A DNA stretch of 64,000 nucleotides from Leucophora obtusa. Lineage: Eukaryota > Arthropoda > Insecta > Diptera > Anthomyiidae. Location: the NCBI GenBank assembly GCA_949987735.1, contig OX465295.1:362437866-362501865 (forward strand), in the 5' to 3' direction. Below the pieces are notes generated by a model, which was not told the origin of the DNA, did no database searches, and saw only the letters and a program-made list of their open reading frames with translations. Both the position numbers and the translations under genes were made by a program. Positions 10,701-22,285 of the stretch are shown here, one piece after another; positions within the stretch are counted from its first letter, which is position 1; every line of letters starts with the position of its first letter.

Positions 10701-12003
10701 TTCCTCGCTTAATTACTTGGTAAGGACTGTTTTTGCTAGCAGCTTAACATCCGTGTCTTGTGTAGAATGCTATTAAGTGTGGCACCAAAGAAAGACTATA
10801 TTTTTATTAACAATTTTAAATTATGTCCAGCAGATTTGTGATGTGCCCGAAATGGGTTAAGCAATAAATCTTTTTTTTTCCACAAGTAGAAACCCTGGGA
10901 TGTCATCCTATCTATTATGCAAATAATCAAGGTGATATCATGAGGTTACCAAGCAATTCAATTGCAACTCTACCCCCGCAAGCAGTTTCTGTAAGACTGA
11001 GAGTTAGGGCTATAATTTTCTTGCAGAGTTTTTAACTACTACCACATTAAAATGTATCGTAATACTACATGGATAATAAAAATCGTGTTTTAGAATCTAT
11101 TCTATTTTCGCGATGACACACCAACTCACACACCAAATTGTTGCCATATTTTTAACTGAATAAGGGTTGTCTATCAGAACAGAGTTGTAAAAATTCGTAT
11201 CAGAGTTGCAAAAATACGTACTTTATTCACAAAATATATATTTTTTTGACAAAAGCAAAATTAAGTTCAGTAAAATGGAAAACAAAAAAATGCAAAACTA
11301 ACTAACTAACAAAAATGTCCAAAAGCCAAAAAGTGCCATTGGTCGATTTTCGCTTAATTTAAATTCATCGCGACGAATTTTGTTATCGTTAGTCGACAGT
11401 CGACTCAATTGTTATTAAGCTCTTATACGGAAACTTTTTTGGAAATCTAGGAAAGTAATATAATGTTTCTTAATAGTTTTTATGGTCTTCATGCACAGGA
11501 TAAGTAAAATATAATATCACAAAAGTTATAACCCTACCGAGCACAGTGTATTTCAATAAATAAAATGTAGCAGTTCTTTAGCTTTTTAGTATATTTTTAT
11601 AAGATTTTCAAATTGAAAACCTATTTTTTTCTATTTCCACTTACTCTACAACAACTTCAATAACACTTTTTAATCTTAAGATTGCCTTTTCAAACAAAAA
11701 AAAAAACAAAAACTCTTAACAAACCAAAGTGTAAATGTTTATGAAGAATATTACAATGAATATAAAAATCTTGAAATACTAATGCAAATATATATTTGTA
11801 CACTTCTTTCTATTATTGTGAAGTGTTAAATTTACACACATACAAACACACCTAAACACAAGGACACACAGTCATGTAAACAAGAATTTCTTTATATTCA
11901 TTTTTGTTCAAGTACACAATGTCATAAGTTCATTTAGACATTTCAGCCTATTCTTGGCTTGAATACTTTATCATTTTTGAATTTATATTCATTGTTCGTG
12001 ATG

Positions 12004-12028
12004 TTGTTGCTGCTGCTGCTGCTGTTGT
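12004..12028 (+). repeat. TTG/CTG trinucleotide microsatellite
   Basis: Short run of TTGTTGCTGCTGCTG-type triplets inside a chance ORF. Simple sequence, no coding context. Confidence 0.6.
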
Positions 12029-12652
12029 TTTTTCTGGTTCTTTGTTCTGTTTCTCATTCAACTTTATATTACGTATTTTTGTATTTTTCTAAAGAAGTCG
12101 TTTTTTTTTTGTTTCGTTGTAGTTGTTGTCATAAAAAATCAAAAGAAAATAAGAAAATAATGAAAAAGAAAAACTCAATTTTAAAATATGCCATCATCAA
12201 TTGAGACACTATAAATTTAACACCCCATACAATAGGAACAACAACGACGACGATGACAACTTGATAACATAGAGCGAGCAGAAGGACACCAAGAATCCTA
12301 GTCTGTCAAATATTACAATATGCCGTCATTGCCTATGTTCATTGTTATATTTTACCGCCTATTAGAAGACATTTTTCGTCATTGACTTAGACTTTGTTTG
12401 TATAACCGACAGCATATTAAACTATGGTTTAGGAATTTTCTTTATTAAAATTAAGGAAATTTTTAAGGTGCATTTATAGCTCCAAATATATTAACGGTGG
12501 GCGCATAGATTACGGAGATGCCACCAGTAAAACAAAAAATTACACAGCTTTAGGTTAAAAATTATCCAAAACCCAATGACATTATACAAAAAATAGTTTT
12601 TAATATGATCTCATAATAGTTGTTATTTTATATATAAAAAATCATAACTACG

Positions 12653-13430
12653 TACACTGAAAGAATTATCCTTCATGATATTAATGATATAATTTCATAG
12701 AATTTTTTTCGTAGAATCAATGAAGAATTTCATTATGTATATAATATTTAATTAATATTATGAAAGTTTTCATAAATTTGCTTTCATAAAATTTCGTTAA
12801 AAAAATTCATTGAATTTCATAAATTAGATCTCCATAAATTTAATGAAAATATTCTTTATATATATATGAAATTGTTCAATAGTATTTAATTTTTTCGATA
12901 AAATATCGTCATTTCCTGATAGAATAATCTTTTATAATTTTAATTTTTTTTTAATTAATTTTTTATTATTAATTTTGCACTATGAACTTTTTTATAAATC
13001 ATATTAATTTTTTCGAAACTTTTTTTTATGAAACTTTTTAATTTAATGAATTCTCTCATTAGATATATTTTGTACATCCGTAAAATATGCTGCAATTTTA
13101 TTACGCTTTTTGCATTTGCTAAATACTTTTTATTTATCCACTCCAGCTAAGCAACGACAACAACCAACTATAATAAATAATAGTAAATGAAATTGCTTCA
13201 TAGGATTTATGAAGCTCATCATTGGCTGAATGATTTATTCATTGGACGAATGGCCTATTAATTTTATGAAGAGTTTCATTAATTTTATGAACTTTTCATA
13301 AACATTGACTTTAATGAAACCTGTTTCATAGTTTCTATGAAAAGTTTCAATGGACGAGTTCCAGTGACAATTTTCATTGAAACTATGAAGAAATTCATTA
13401 CTAAAGTGATGATAATTCTCTCATAGTAGA
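12653..13430. mobile_element. Word-array element, word AATTTCATTAATGAAATT
   Basis: About 780 bp of degenerate TTCATTAA / TTAATGAA words in both orientations. The left end TACACTGAAAGAATTATC and right end GATAATTCTCTCATAG are imperfect inverted repeats, and an ACGAGTTCCAGTGAC block lies near the right end. It is the larger relative of 3536-3834. The open frame at 13285-13686 runs across its edge and looks like a by-product. Confidence 0.6.
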
Positions 13431-14029
13431 GCAGAACCAAAATATTTCGATAATAATTCAGACAGTTTTTTGAAAAAAAATATTCCGCAGTTGCTACGTA
13501 TTTCTTTTCCACATCCCTGCAAATCCGACAAATTGTTATTGAAATTTCGAATTTAAACGATTTTTTCAATACAAATCTGGGATTTAAAAGAAAAAGCTGT
13601 ATGCAGTTAAAAAAATGACAAAAGTATTTTAAAATAACTAAAAATTTATTTATTTTTAACTTTATAAAAATAACTAACAAATGCATTAAAAATAACTAAC
13701 TTATCTCAACATAAACTGCGTTTAGTGCTTAACCATAGTTATGAATGTCTATTTTATATGTAAATATCTGTGGTTAACGTTTAACCATGGTTATTTTAGA
13801 AATAAGTTACTCGCCAAATGTCGTAAAATTAATTGACAAATTTTTACTACAAAAATTTTAAAACAACTGACAAAATAAGTAACAACTACTGTGTTTTTAC
13901 AGTTAATTTTTTAATGTTATAAAAGTATATTTTCGGTTATAAAAATGGATTAGGGTTAACAAATTCCAAACGGTTCTCCATTTATTGCCTTTTTATGAAC
14001 GTGTTCAAAAAGTACTGGAAAAATGTTGA

Positions 14030-14163
14030 AGTGGGGGTACTCCTCTCCTATGCCAAATCATTGTTAAAATCATTAGTTTTTCTGTTAAAAAATGAGTACA
14101 TTTAAATCATTAATTGTAGTGCTTTTTCTACTGATTTGGCATCTCTTTTTTTTTTGCTGGGTA
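14030..14163. repeat. Small AAATCATT inverted-word unit ending GCTGGG
   Basis: ATGCCAAATCATT near the left faces ACTGATTTGGCAT near the right, with AAATCATTA words between, and the unit ends TTTGCTGGG|TA. It resembles a decayed small member of the CCC...GGG group, but the left CCC end is not found. Confidence 0.35.
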
Positions 14164-14164
14164 T

Positions 14165-14360
14165 ATAGTGCCACCAGAACGAACTCTATTGAAAATATTT
14201 AAAATCGACCCATGGTTTGAACCAGTAGCAACTAAAATGTTCTATCTGAGCTTGAATGTATTGAGCTTAAATGGTATTACCGAACCAAAGCGATTTTAAG
14301 AAATTGCTAGCCCGCGACCCATTTACTAATCAGATAGTGCTAATTTTGGACAAAAAACCC
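14165..14360 (-). mobile_element. DINE-like fragment
   Basis: Parallels 56065-56215 within the DINE-like copy at 55805-56440: both contain TGAGCTT(G/A)AATRTATTGA and an A(A/C)(G/A)AATCAGA-AGTGCT block. No termini are visible. Confidence 0.4.
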
Positions 14361-14468
14361 GATCCAATTTTTTTAATATTATTCCATTCTGTGGTGAAAA
14401 AATATGGTTTGGAATTCTATGGAAACCAATGAAATTTGTTCATTATTCAATAATATTAATTGCATATA

Positions 14469-14829
14469 CCCAGGTGAAAATTTGATCGTATATGAACATA
14501 TATGATCATATATGGGCCCGTATATGCTCTTATATGTATATAGCTTTTCATATATGTACATATAGTTGTTCCATATAGGATCATATATGGTATCATATAT
14601 GCCCACATATATGTTCGGATCCGAAATTTAAGGGTATATGGCCTTATATTATCATATGTTCATATACCTTCTAATTCGGGAGCCGAACATATATGATCAT
14701 ATATGAGACCATATATGATAATATATTGTATTATATATGGACATATATGACCAGCTGTAGCCATATATGATCATATACTGACCCATATATGATCATATAC
14801 GTTCATATACGAACCCATTTTCAGCTGAT
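14469..14829. mobile_element. CCC-GGG word-array element, word TATATGATCATATA
   Basis: The left end is TA|CCCAGGTGAAAATTTG and the right end ...ACCCATTTTCAGCTGAT|TA, i.e. inverted ends with the right terminus decayed from CTGGG. Flanking TA sits on both sides (14467-14468 and 14830-14831). Nearly every base between belongs to degenerate CATATATGATCATATATG words. Same word as 62014-62434 but not the same copy. No ORF of meaning. Confidence 0.75.
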
Positions 14830-15295
14830 TATTTAAGATTAATCATCCGAAAAGTTAAATTTATTTATGAATAGAAAATGTATAACATAAACATTATTCA
14901 AAATATCAGCTATTCTAATCAATATTGAAAAAATACTAACTCCTGCATTACCTTCAATACCAAGCAAACTATCAAAAGTTTAGTCATTTGAATAAAATAT
15001 CAAAAATCAAAAATCTAATATCGGTTCTATTTCGATAAAATCTATCACTCTATACAAATTATTAATTTTTCTAATCAATTAAATTTTTTTGTCAGCCATT
15101 AATTTCTAGTAGTTCGGCAACTATTATAATATATTGATCTTAAAAATATGCGTATTTAAATTCAAAGTTAGACAACAACTAAATGTAAGTGTCTGTGGTG
15201 CAGGAGAGAGACACAGCCAGATAGTCTTAGCAATCTGAGTTGAAATCTCAGCAAAGTCATTATAGTCTTTTTTAAATAATTTTTTTTTGATTCAA

Positions 15296-15600
15296 ATTAA
15301 AAGACACAATGGAAGATGACAAAGCAAATTGTGGTAAAATAAAGAAATTTTTGTTGTTGTGTTTGTTTTTTCTTTGATATTTTAAATGTTTAATAACGCT
15401 CCTAGACGAGAACAAGAAATTCTCATTGAGTTTGTAATTTAACTTAACAAATATTTCCAGAAATTCTAAACAACGTCGTCCCCTGACGACTTCCTTAGGC
15501 AAGAATGAAATTCGGATAGTGGCATGCCTCAGCAGATTATTTTTCACAATTTGTTATATACGTTTGGGATTTTAGCATATTTAATTCCTTTGACACAATT
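15296..15600 (+). mobile_element. Fragment of the GCATATTTT hAT-like family (unoccupied-site copy)
   Basis: It aligns by eye with 56800-56927 plus 57293-57460 of the element 56558-57661: GATGACAAAGCAAATTGTG, the GTTGTTG tract, AATAACNCT.CTAGACGAGAACAA, TTCTCATTGA.TTTGTAATTTAA and CCTTAGGCAAGAATGAAAT. It lacks the 365-bp insertion seen there, so it serves as the empty-site comparison. A third, inverted fragment is at 46238-46395. Confidence 0.7.
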
Positions 15601-16862
15601 GATTTTCTTTTGTTAATATAATTTTATTCATAAATAAAATATTAAAATTTTCAACTGAAAAAAATACAAATTTGAAATTTGACTTAAAAAAAATAAATCG
15701 AGTTTAGCCAATAGGAAAAACAATTGGCTGACAAACGCAAAGTCATAAACCCCCAAAAAAAATCCCAAATAATAACGATGGATATTCTGGAGTTCTTTCG
15801 GAAACTGTTATATATTTACGCAACGTTTCAATTCCAAAGTTCAAAGGCCTAACCCATTTGGCACTAAAATCTCAGATAGAATTTGCTTTACCCTATCACA
15901 TTGTTTTTAATTAATATGTAATATACCCCTTAATAAAAATATGATAAAAATTCTTGCTTTGTTATTGTAATTAGGTAGAGCAAAATTCAGCGGCGGTTTT
16001 ACTATAATTTTTTATTGTTTATTGACATAAGCAAATTACTATTTATTTCTAAATTCCATTTAATATAATAAAACCATATTAAACATTAAAGCTAAATTTG
16101 TCAATATTTAACCAAGACAAAATCCGCTCATTATTTGAAATAATTTAAAAAGTGTTTCAGATATTTATTCTTATTATATTGCACAATAAATTCTGTAAGT
16201 TTGACACTGATACGATATACTTTTTCAATTCAACTTCCCCGGATTGGAAAGTCCCATATATGCATTAGAGCGCAAAAAAAAATAAAACAAACCATACCAC
16301 TGTTCATAAAAAAGTTGTCTTTCTTCTTTAATTTAACGAAAACAACACAAAGATTATTTTTAATATTTGATAAAGACCAAGATGAAGAAGAACTAAATAG
16401 ACAAAATAAAGTTCATAGCTGATAAGAAATATATTCATTTTGCCATTTTTCATTTATACAAACACAACGTCTTTTAGACTAAGTTACAGTACATATCTAT
16501 ATGATTACAAACACATATAAGAGGCTTTCCGTATCAACTGTACTGTACATAAAAAATAAGTATATAATAAAATATAAGTATATACGTATTAGTATATCGT
16601 GTCTGTTTAAAACTTACGGTACTTTTTCTTCTTGATTTATAACGAACTTTCAACCTCCATATATTTAGAAAAATAACGCAAGACTATTATTTTTTAACTT
16701 GGTTGGTACATGTTCACATCCGGCTAAAGATCTCATCAGAAGACGAAGTTTTAGGAAAGCTATAAAAGCTTTGTGTTATGAATAAAATATGGCACAATAT
16801 TTTAAATATTTCCAAATATTTATTAGGGAATATTGACAAAGTTGTTATTTTTTAAATATATA

Positions 16863-16978
16863 GGCTTGTATTCACAAATGCTTAATAAATTTAAAATAGG
16901 TTTAATAAACAAATTTTCCATACAAAATTTGTTTAATAAACCTATTTTAAATTTATTAATCATTTGTGAATACAAGCC
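16863..16978. mobile_element. 116-bp near-perfect palindromic MITE
   Basis: GGCTTGTATTCACAAATG at one end and CATTTGTGAATACAAGCC at the other extend into a hairpin with arms above 50 bp, one 1-bp indel (a C near ATGCTTAA), and a loop of only about 8 bp (TTTCCATAC). Flanked by AT-rich sequence; the target duplication is ambiguous. Confidence 0.8.
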
Positions 16979-17230
16979 ATAATTTAAAACAGTTTTATAT
17001 AATTTGTGAAAGCTGGAAATTTAATGTCAATAAAGTTTACAAGGGTCGTTCATTTCACTTATACACGTTCAATATTATTGATCAAAATTTTTAATTTTTT
17101 TAATTTATTTTTTCAATGCAAATAAAAATTGAGTCTTCTGAAATCAGCAGTTTATTATTTTTGTAGGAAATATTTCTGTTGATTTTAACAGAACAGACTG
17201 CTGTTTGCATTCAACCAAATTTTTGTAACA

Positions 17231-17490
17231 ACAAAAAATATTGGACTTAGACCCACCTTATAGTATACCGATCGACTCAGAATTATTTCGATTTAACGAT
17301 GTCCGTCTGTCCGTCCGTCCACGGACATGTCGCAAATATGAAGATATTTTAATGAAATTTGATACACTGACCTAAGTATGTCGGCCCAAGGACGAAGCCT
17401 ATTGATTTTGGTTAAAATCGGTACATGTTTAGACCTAATGCTCATATAAGGGCCCCCCCCAAAATTGGCTTGGTTACACGCTGCATGTCG
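17231..17490 (-). mobile_element. DINE-like (mini-me/Helentron-type) fragment
   Basis: In reverse orientation it shows the landmarks of the copy at 49340-49880: TATAGTATACCGATCG, a GTCC/GTCT tetranucleotide run (17301-17323), CGCAAATATGAAGATATTTT and GCCCAAGGACGAAGCC. The GTCY-type microsatellite is a known mark of dipteran DINE-1/mini-me elements. Both ends are ragged. Confidence 0.55.
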
Positions 17491-17725
17491 CAAATACGAC
17501 GATATTTCAACGAAATTTGGTTCGCTGACTCATATGGTCCCAAGGACAAAGACTATAGTATCAGTCCATATTTGGACCTATCGTCCATATGGGCTATATT
17601 TCCGATTTTCTCTGCTTTTATCATTTTATATAAAATTTCTCACCCATTTTTCCAATTGAGAAAGCCTTAGTTTATGAGCTCGTTTTCCTGTAGAAAAAGC
17701 TTCAGATACTGAGCATTTGGTCCTT

Positions 17726-19260
17726 CCCGACTAAAAAAGTTTTCATATAATCTTATATGATTTGATATAATTATAAATGTTTATATGTGTGGCTTTATAT
17801 GACCATATACATTTATATTAACACTTTGGTTTTATAAATATGTTTGGTATGACGTTATATATAATCATATGCGATTTGGTCTCCAGGCATATATTAAGAG
17901 ATCTGCAAATATAGTTTATACATAATTGTATATAATGGCGTATAAGCTTCTCTAAACAATCTTATATCAAAATATATAACAAACTTAATATAAAATTGTA
18001 TTAATTTTATGTATAAATTTATCTGACATGATATCTAATTATACAAAATTTTATAAAGTTTAATTGCACTATAAAAATTAAAAAAAAAATCCGAAATTGT
18101 GGATCTGGTTTTGAATTTTGCACTTTGACATATAAATAAATGTTTATAATTGAATTTAACATATATTTTCCAAATAGTTAGCGAAATACTCTTTATTAAA
18201 CTCAAAATAATTTTAAAGAAATAAAGGAAATTTTTTTTTTTTCATTGTGGAATTAAAGGTAGAAATAATTATTTTTACTTTTAAATTTAAAAATTAGACA
18301 AACATATGTTGAAATAAATATGGTTTAAGTTCATTTATTTTTCCGTAAAAAAAAAATTAATTGTGAAAGTTAATTTTTTATCATGTTGGTTTTTAATTTT
18401 TATTTTAAAAAATAAAATTTGTTTTTTTCGACCTTTTTAATTCATTAATTAGAAATTTATTAATTCAGTTCGAGGACTATTTCCTTATTATGAATTAACA
18501 TAATAAGTACTTTTTTCAAAAACTGTTTTTTTCTCTTCATCAGGATACTCTCCTGACAAATACTTCACAGAGTTTTTGCTTTCAAAAAACCTCTACACTT
18601 TCAGGAATGAAAAGAGAAACGTTTCGGGGATTTTCCAGGTCCCCTCCATTAGTTTTCTTTAGAAAGTGGTGGCGTAATCCCCGAAACGATCGTCTTTTCA
18701 TTCCTGAAAGTGTAGAGGTTTTTTGAAAGCTAAAACTCTGTGAAGTATTTGTCAGGAGAGTATCCTGATGAAGAAAAATAGCAGTTTTTGAAAAAAAGTA
18801 CTTATTATATTAATTCATAATAAGGAAATTGGCCTCAAACTGAATTAATAAATTTCTAATTAGTTAATTCAGTTATTTTATAAGAAAGATAAAAACTCTA
18901 ACCTAGAAAAAGTTGTTCCGACAAATTTTTGTAATGTTTTATTTTGTCACCTATTTCCAAGTTTATTAGCAAAAATTGTTCTAAACATTAAGCATTAGAT
19001 TTAATATGAATGAAATAAGTGATCTCAATAATATTTACTAAAATTTTCTTTGAAAATCTTCATCAAATTATATGTATTTATATATAATTTGATGCAGTTA
19101 GATAGACCCATTTTTCGGATCAAATTGTATCAGGTGAGATAACATGCTTATCTCGCTTGATATAATTATATATTCCAATATTCGGATCAAATTAGATATG
19201 GACGTATATATTGGTTTATATATGGTGATGTATGATTATATAACATCTTTTTTAGTCGGG
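17726..19260. mobile_element. CCC-GGG word-array element, word ATATAATTATAT, with internal giant hairpin
   Basis: Terminal inverted repeats CCCGACTAAAAAAG and CTTTTTTAGTCGGG bound 1535 bp and TT flanks both sides (17724-17725, 19261-19262). The outer thirds are dense in TTATATGATT / AATTATATC words; the middle carries the hairpin 18441-18871. The flanks (TTTGGTCCTT before, AAAAGTTTCAGATTCTAGAC after) match the uninterrupted 31213-31243, giving an empty-site comparison that supports a 2-bp duplication. No coding capacity. Confidence 0.82.
18441..18871. repeat. 431-bp giant hairpin, arms about 195 bp
   Basis: The left arm (18441-18632) and right arm (18676-18871) are near-perfect reverse complements around a 43-bp loop. 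Landmarks: ACTCTCCTGACAAATACTTC / GAAGTATTTGTCAGGAGAGT and GTTTCGGGGATT / AATCCCCGAAAC. The outer ends repeat AATTCATTAATTAG-type words. It lies inside 17726-19260 and is far less diverged between arms than the surrounding words, so it may be a younger insertion. Confidence 0.88.
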
Positions 19261-19404
19261 TTCACAAAAAGTTTCAGATTCTAGACTTACAACGTCATAT
19301 TATGAACACGTTTTCTTCTGTAGGCCTCAAACTCTTAGAACTCTTTCCTTTAAAAACATTCATATCTAATGGAAAGAAAGATTTTTGTATTTAAAATACC
19401 ACCT

Positions 19405-20215
19405 ATATCAAAATCGAAATATATATGGACATTAGACCGTACCTCAAAAAAAAAGTTTATCGTACACCCTCCAATATGAAGTATTTTTGGAAGGCGATTT
19501 CAAAAAAAAATTTTTTTTTTTGCCAAAAGTAGGGGTCGCCTTTTTTAATTTTTTGTTATAGCTTTGGCATTTAAAGTCGGATTTTAAAGTGTGATATATC
19601 GATTTTTTTGCCTCGAGGAGACCAGTGTTTTGCTATACAGTAAAAATCCAATTAAAAAAAATTTAAAAAGGCGACACCTACGTTCGGCAACCAATATATA
19701 AAAAAAATTTCTACTGGGTTTAGCGAAAAACTTCCTTAGCAAAAGTTTAATGATTTTTTGCGAGCTTTAATTTTCTAACAATAGGGTGGTACATTAGGGT
19801 GGTAGCAACTGAGATCTGGTGGGTAACTACTATAACGGGATACTTGAGATCAAAATGCCTTTAGAGCAAAATACTGGCCTCCTCGAGAGAAAAACATCGA
19901 CGTATCATACTTTAAGATCCGACTGTAAATGCCAAGGATATAACGAAAAATGTAAAGTGGCGACCCCTACGTTCGGCAAAAAAATAAAAAAATTTTTTTG
20001 AAACCTCCTTGCAAATATACTTCATATTGGAGGGTGTACGGCGCACTTTTTTTTGCCTATAAGGTGGTACGCTCTAATGAACATACATGATCATACACTG
20101 ACTTGTATATGATCACCCATGTGCATACATAGTCATATACGTCCGTGCATAGTTCAGTGTATGACCATACATGATCTCATATATTTCCATATATCAAATC
20201 ATGTATGGGTTAATA
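19405..20215. mobile_element. TATGATC word element interrupted by hAT-type copy C
   Basis: AAATCGAAATATATATG (19411-19427) and ACATACATGATCATACACTGACTTG (from 20081) are contiguous in the relative 62014-62434, where the text reads through without a break. Here the hAT-type element at 19433-20076 separates them. From about 20170 the words grade into ATATAATTATAT type. The CCC end is not preserved. Confidence 0.65.
19433..20076 (-). mobile_element. hAT-type MITE, TAGAGYGTACC family, copy C
   Basis: 644 bp from TAGACCGTACC to GGTACGCTCTA. Flanks ATGGACAT (19425-19432) and ATGAACAT (20077-20084) are an 8-bp target duplication with one mismatch; the empty-site relative has a single ATGAACAC near 62037. 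Internal landmarks match copies B, D and E. Non-coding. Confidence 0.88.
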
Positions 20216-20854
20216 TAATTATATAAAAAATATATTATTTGATCCGAAAAATGGTGGATCTGGTTAATATAATTTTATATAATTAAATATCTTTTGATAT
20301 AATCATATAAAAATATATGTTTCACAATACTCGACAAGTTATAATTGTATAAAATCGTAAATGATTGTATAAAAATCATATATGAATATATAAAAATCAT
20401 TTTTACTAGGGTTCTTTTTGTTTATATCAAATTGATCCGAATTTATTCACTTAATAGATTTCGATTAGGTACGAATTTCAGTTATTTTGTGTTTATATTT
20501 ACTCAATATGCATTATAAACAAAAACTTACTTATTTTATGGCAGTAAATTTATAAGCATCTTTAGAGTGTATGATATAATTGATTTAACTATGGTTTTTT
20601 TTCTCTGTGTAATATATAAAATAGTGTTTGGGGGTGTTTGTATATGTTTTTTTTACGAAAAAAGGCCTATTTCTTGATATCTCTAAAAAACATCTACTTG
20701 TCTCTATTAGTCATCGTGTCTTTGGGAACTTTTTTTCTTATACTATGAACATGCTTGTCTACTGTTTTTTTTTTTAGGTTACCGAAGGAAAATACATGTT
20801 TTTATTAATGTGTTTTATTTTTCTAATTTTTTTCGTTTGTCTTTTTCAATTTAG

Positions 20855-21217
20855 GTTGATGGCGTCGTTATACGTTCCGGACATTCCAATCTCGATATCG
20901 ATGATTTAATGACACGCAGTAACAAACGCTCATCATCTGATGGCAACGGCGGCTCTTCTTCGAATAGTGGTGGCAATTATGGCAGTGGTTATTTCAGTGG
21001 AGGCGGTGGTGGTGGCAGTTCTTCTTATTCGAATAGTGGTTTTGGTGGCTTGGGAGCGCAATATGATGTTTTGTTTGGTGTCGTTACGGGTGAATCAATT
21101 TGGCGTTTTAGTGCTCATGATATACAAAATGGTTTTGAAGGAGAGCGTCGTGATAAAATTATACGCACTTATGTACGCAACGCCTACAGTTATCATCTCA
21201 ATGAAATATTCTTTACG
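20855..21217 (+). CDS. Nlg: Neuroligin, internal exon C (with Gly/Ser-rich insertion)
   Basis: Exactly 121 codons, phase 0 at both ends, between ...CAATTTAG and GTAAGT. VDGVVI (1-6) continues the FGPS of the previous exon and matches the family FGP-x-DG-x-VI motif. Residues 25-68 are a low-complexity Ser/Gly-rich insertion in a surface loop before YDVLFGVVTGESIWRF (70-85). That segment corresponds to the esterase LLGVNxDEG strand, and the acidic position (E80) is kept. The end NAYSYHLNEIFFT flows into IVNEYTDWDR of the next exon. The reading frame 0/+1 shadow ORF here is not a gene. The insertion may vary between species. Confidence 0.95.
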
Positions 21218-22285
21218 GTAAGTGGGAAGAAAAATATTAATTGCTTGTTAACCTTTGCAAGCTTATGTTAAGGATAACAATAAATTGTTTATTTTTATTC
21301 AATTAAATGTGTTTAAACAATTGAATTCCTTATATCAGTATATTTGGTTAGTAAATGTTATCTAATAAATTTCATGTTGAGTTTTTTGTTCAATTTATTT
21401 ATTTATTTGACTAGATTGATTGGCTGTCAATAATGGTGGATAACTTACTGCTAAAATCAATTTCAATATATCAAATTGCCATATTTTGTTGCTCTCGTTC
21501 TTATAGCTATTGTTCGTTTCCTTTTGTGCCTATTCTATCTATGTGGATTGTTTAATAGCAATAGAAACGTTTTTGACATTTATTGTAAGACTGAACTTAA
21601 AACTCATAAAATAAAGTTAAAGCCAATCATATCAAAATTTTCTCTTACTCTATTTTTTTTTTGGTTTCCTGCTAAAAATTATTATTTTTCAAAATAATGC
21701 ATAAAATTTAAAATAAATTCAACACGTGTAGATATTAAAACGATTTAAAATAAATATATTATGGGAAAAATTATAATAAATACAATATGAAGTAAAATAG
21801 GTTCGAAGTATGTTGTTGGATATTTATATATTTGGTATTCACAAACAGTATGAAAATAAGAAACAACAAACCTGAATAAATAATAATATTTGATTTTTTT
21901 TTTTAAAGCTTTGAAGAAAATTAAATTGTTTCGAAGTTTTTTTTTGTGTTTTGTTCGATATGGTGGCATATGCAAAAAAAAAACGTGACATTGACAGTAA
22001 GTTGATAAAGAAAGAAACATATGGTTGGAGTTTTAGGGAGTTGGAGCTAAAACGTATATTTAATAGTCTATCCATTTTTTTTTTAGAGAATATGTCTTAT
22101 TTAAAATCTAGTTAAAAATAAAATGGGTTTGAAGATAATACTTTTTTTTAATAAAATAAGCCTACATAGCTCTAATTTGCTTCGTTCATCTTAGCCCACC
22201 CCTATGTACATACATACAGTTTAGCAAATTGTGTAACTCCATACAGTGTAATCGATTTTGTATACTTCACGTTATAAGTACTTCA

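Larger units (their letters stand above)
5570..20854 (+). other. Nlg: Neuroligin intron, 15.3 kb
   Basis: Runs from GTAAGT to ...CAATTTAG, phase 0. It contains two large palindromes (9622-10163, 18441-18871), hAT-type copies (6779-7424, 19433-20076), word-array elements (12653-13430, 14469-14829, 17726-19260), DINE-like fragments and a 116-bp palindromic MITE. The stretches 5570-6400, 7484-9100 (apart from the diverged repeat at 7741-8000), 10331-12652 (apart from 10440-10700), 13431-14030, 14830-15295, 15600-16860 and 20400-20854 are AT-rich with nothing I recognise. ORFs there look like chance. Confidence 0.9.

Noticed and set aside
13285..13686. 133-residue minus-strand ORF
   Set aside because: It runs across the edge of a TTCATTAA word array, is Ile/Phe/Lys-rich from base composition and shows no domain.
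13931..14060. Possible start of a CCC-GGG element before 14163
   Set aside because: Only the right-hand GCTGGG|TA is present; no matching left terminus could be found, so only a low-confidence repeat is listed.
20940..21221. 93-residue ORF in another frame of the neuroligin exon
   Set aside because: It is a shadow created by Gly/Ser-rich codons; the frame that joins the flanking exons in phase is the real one.
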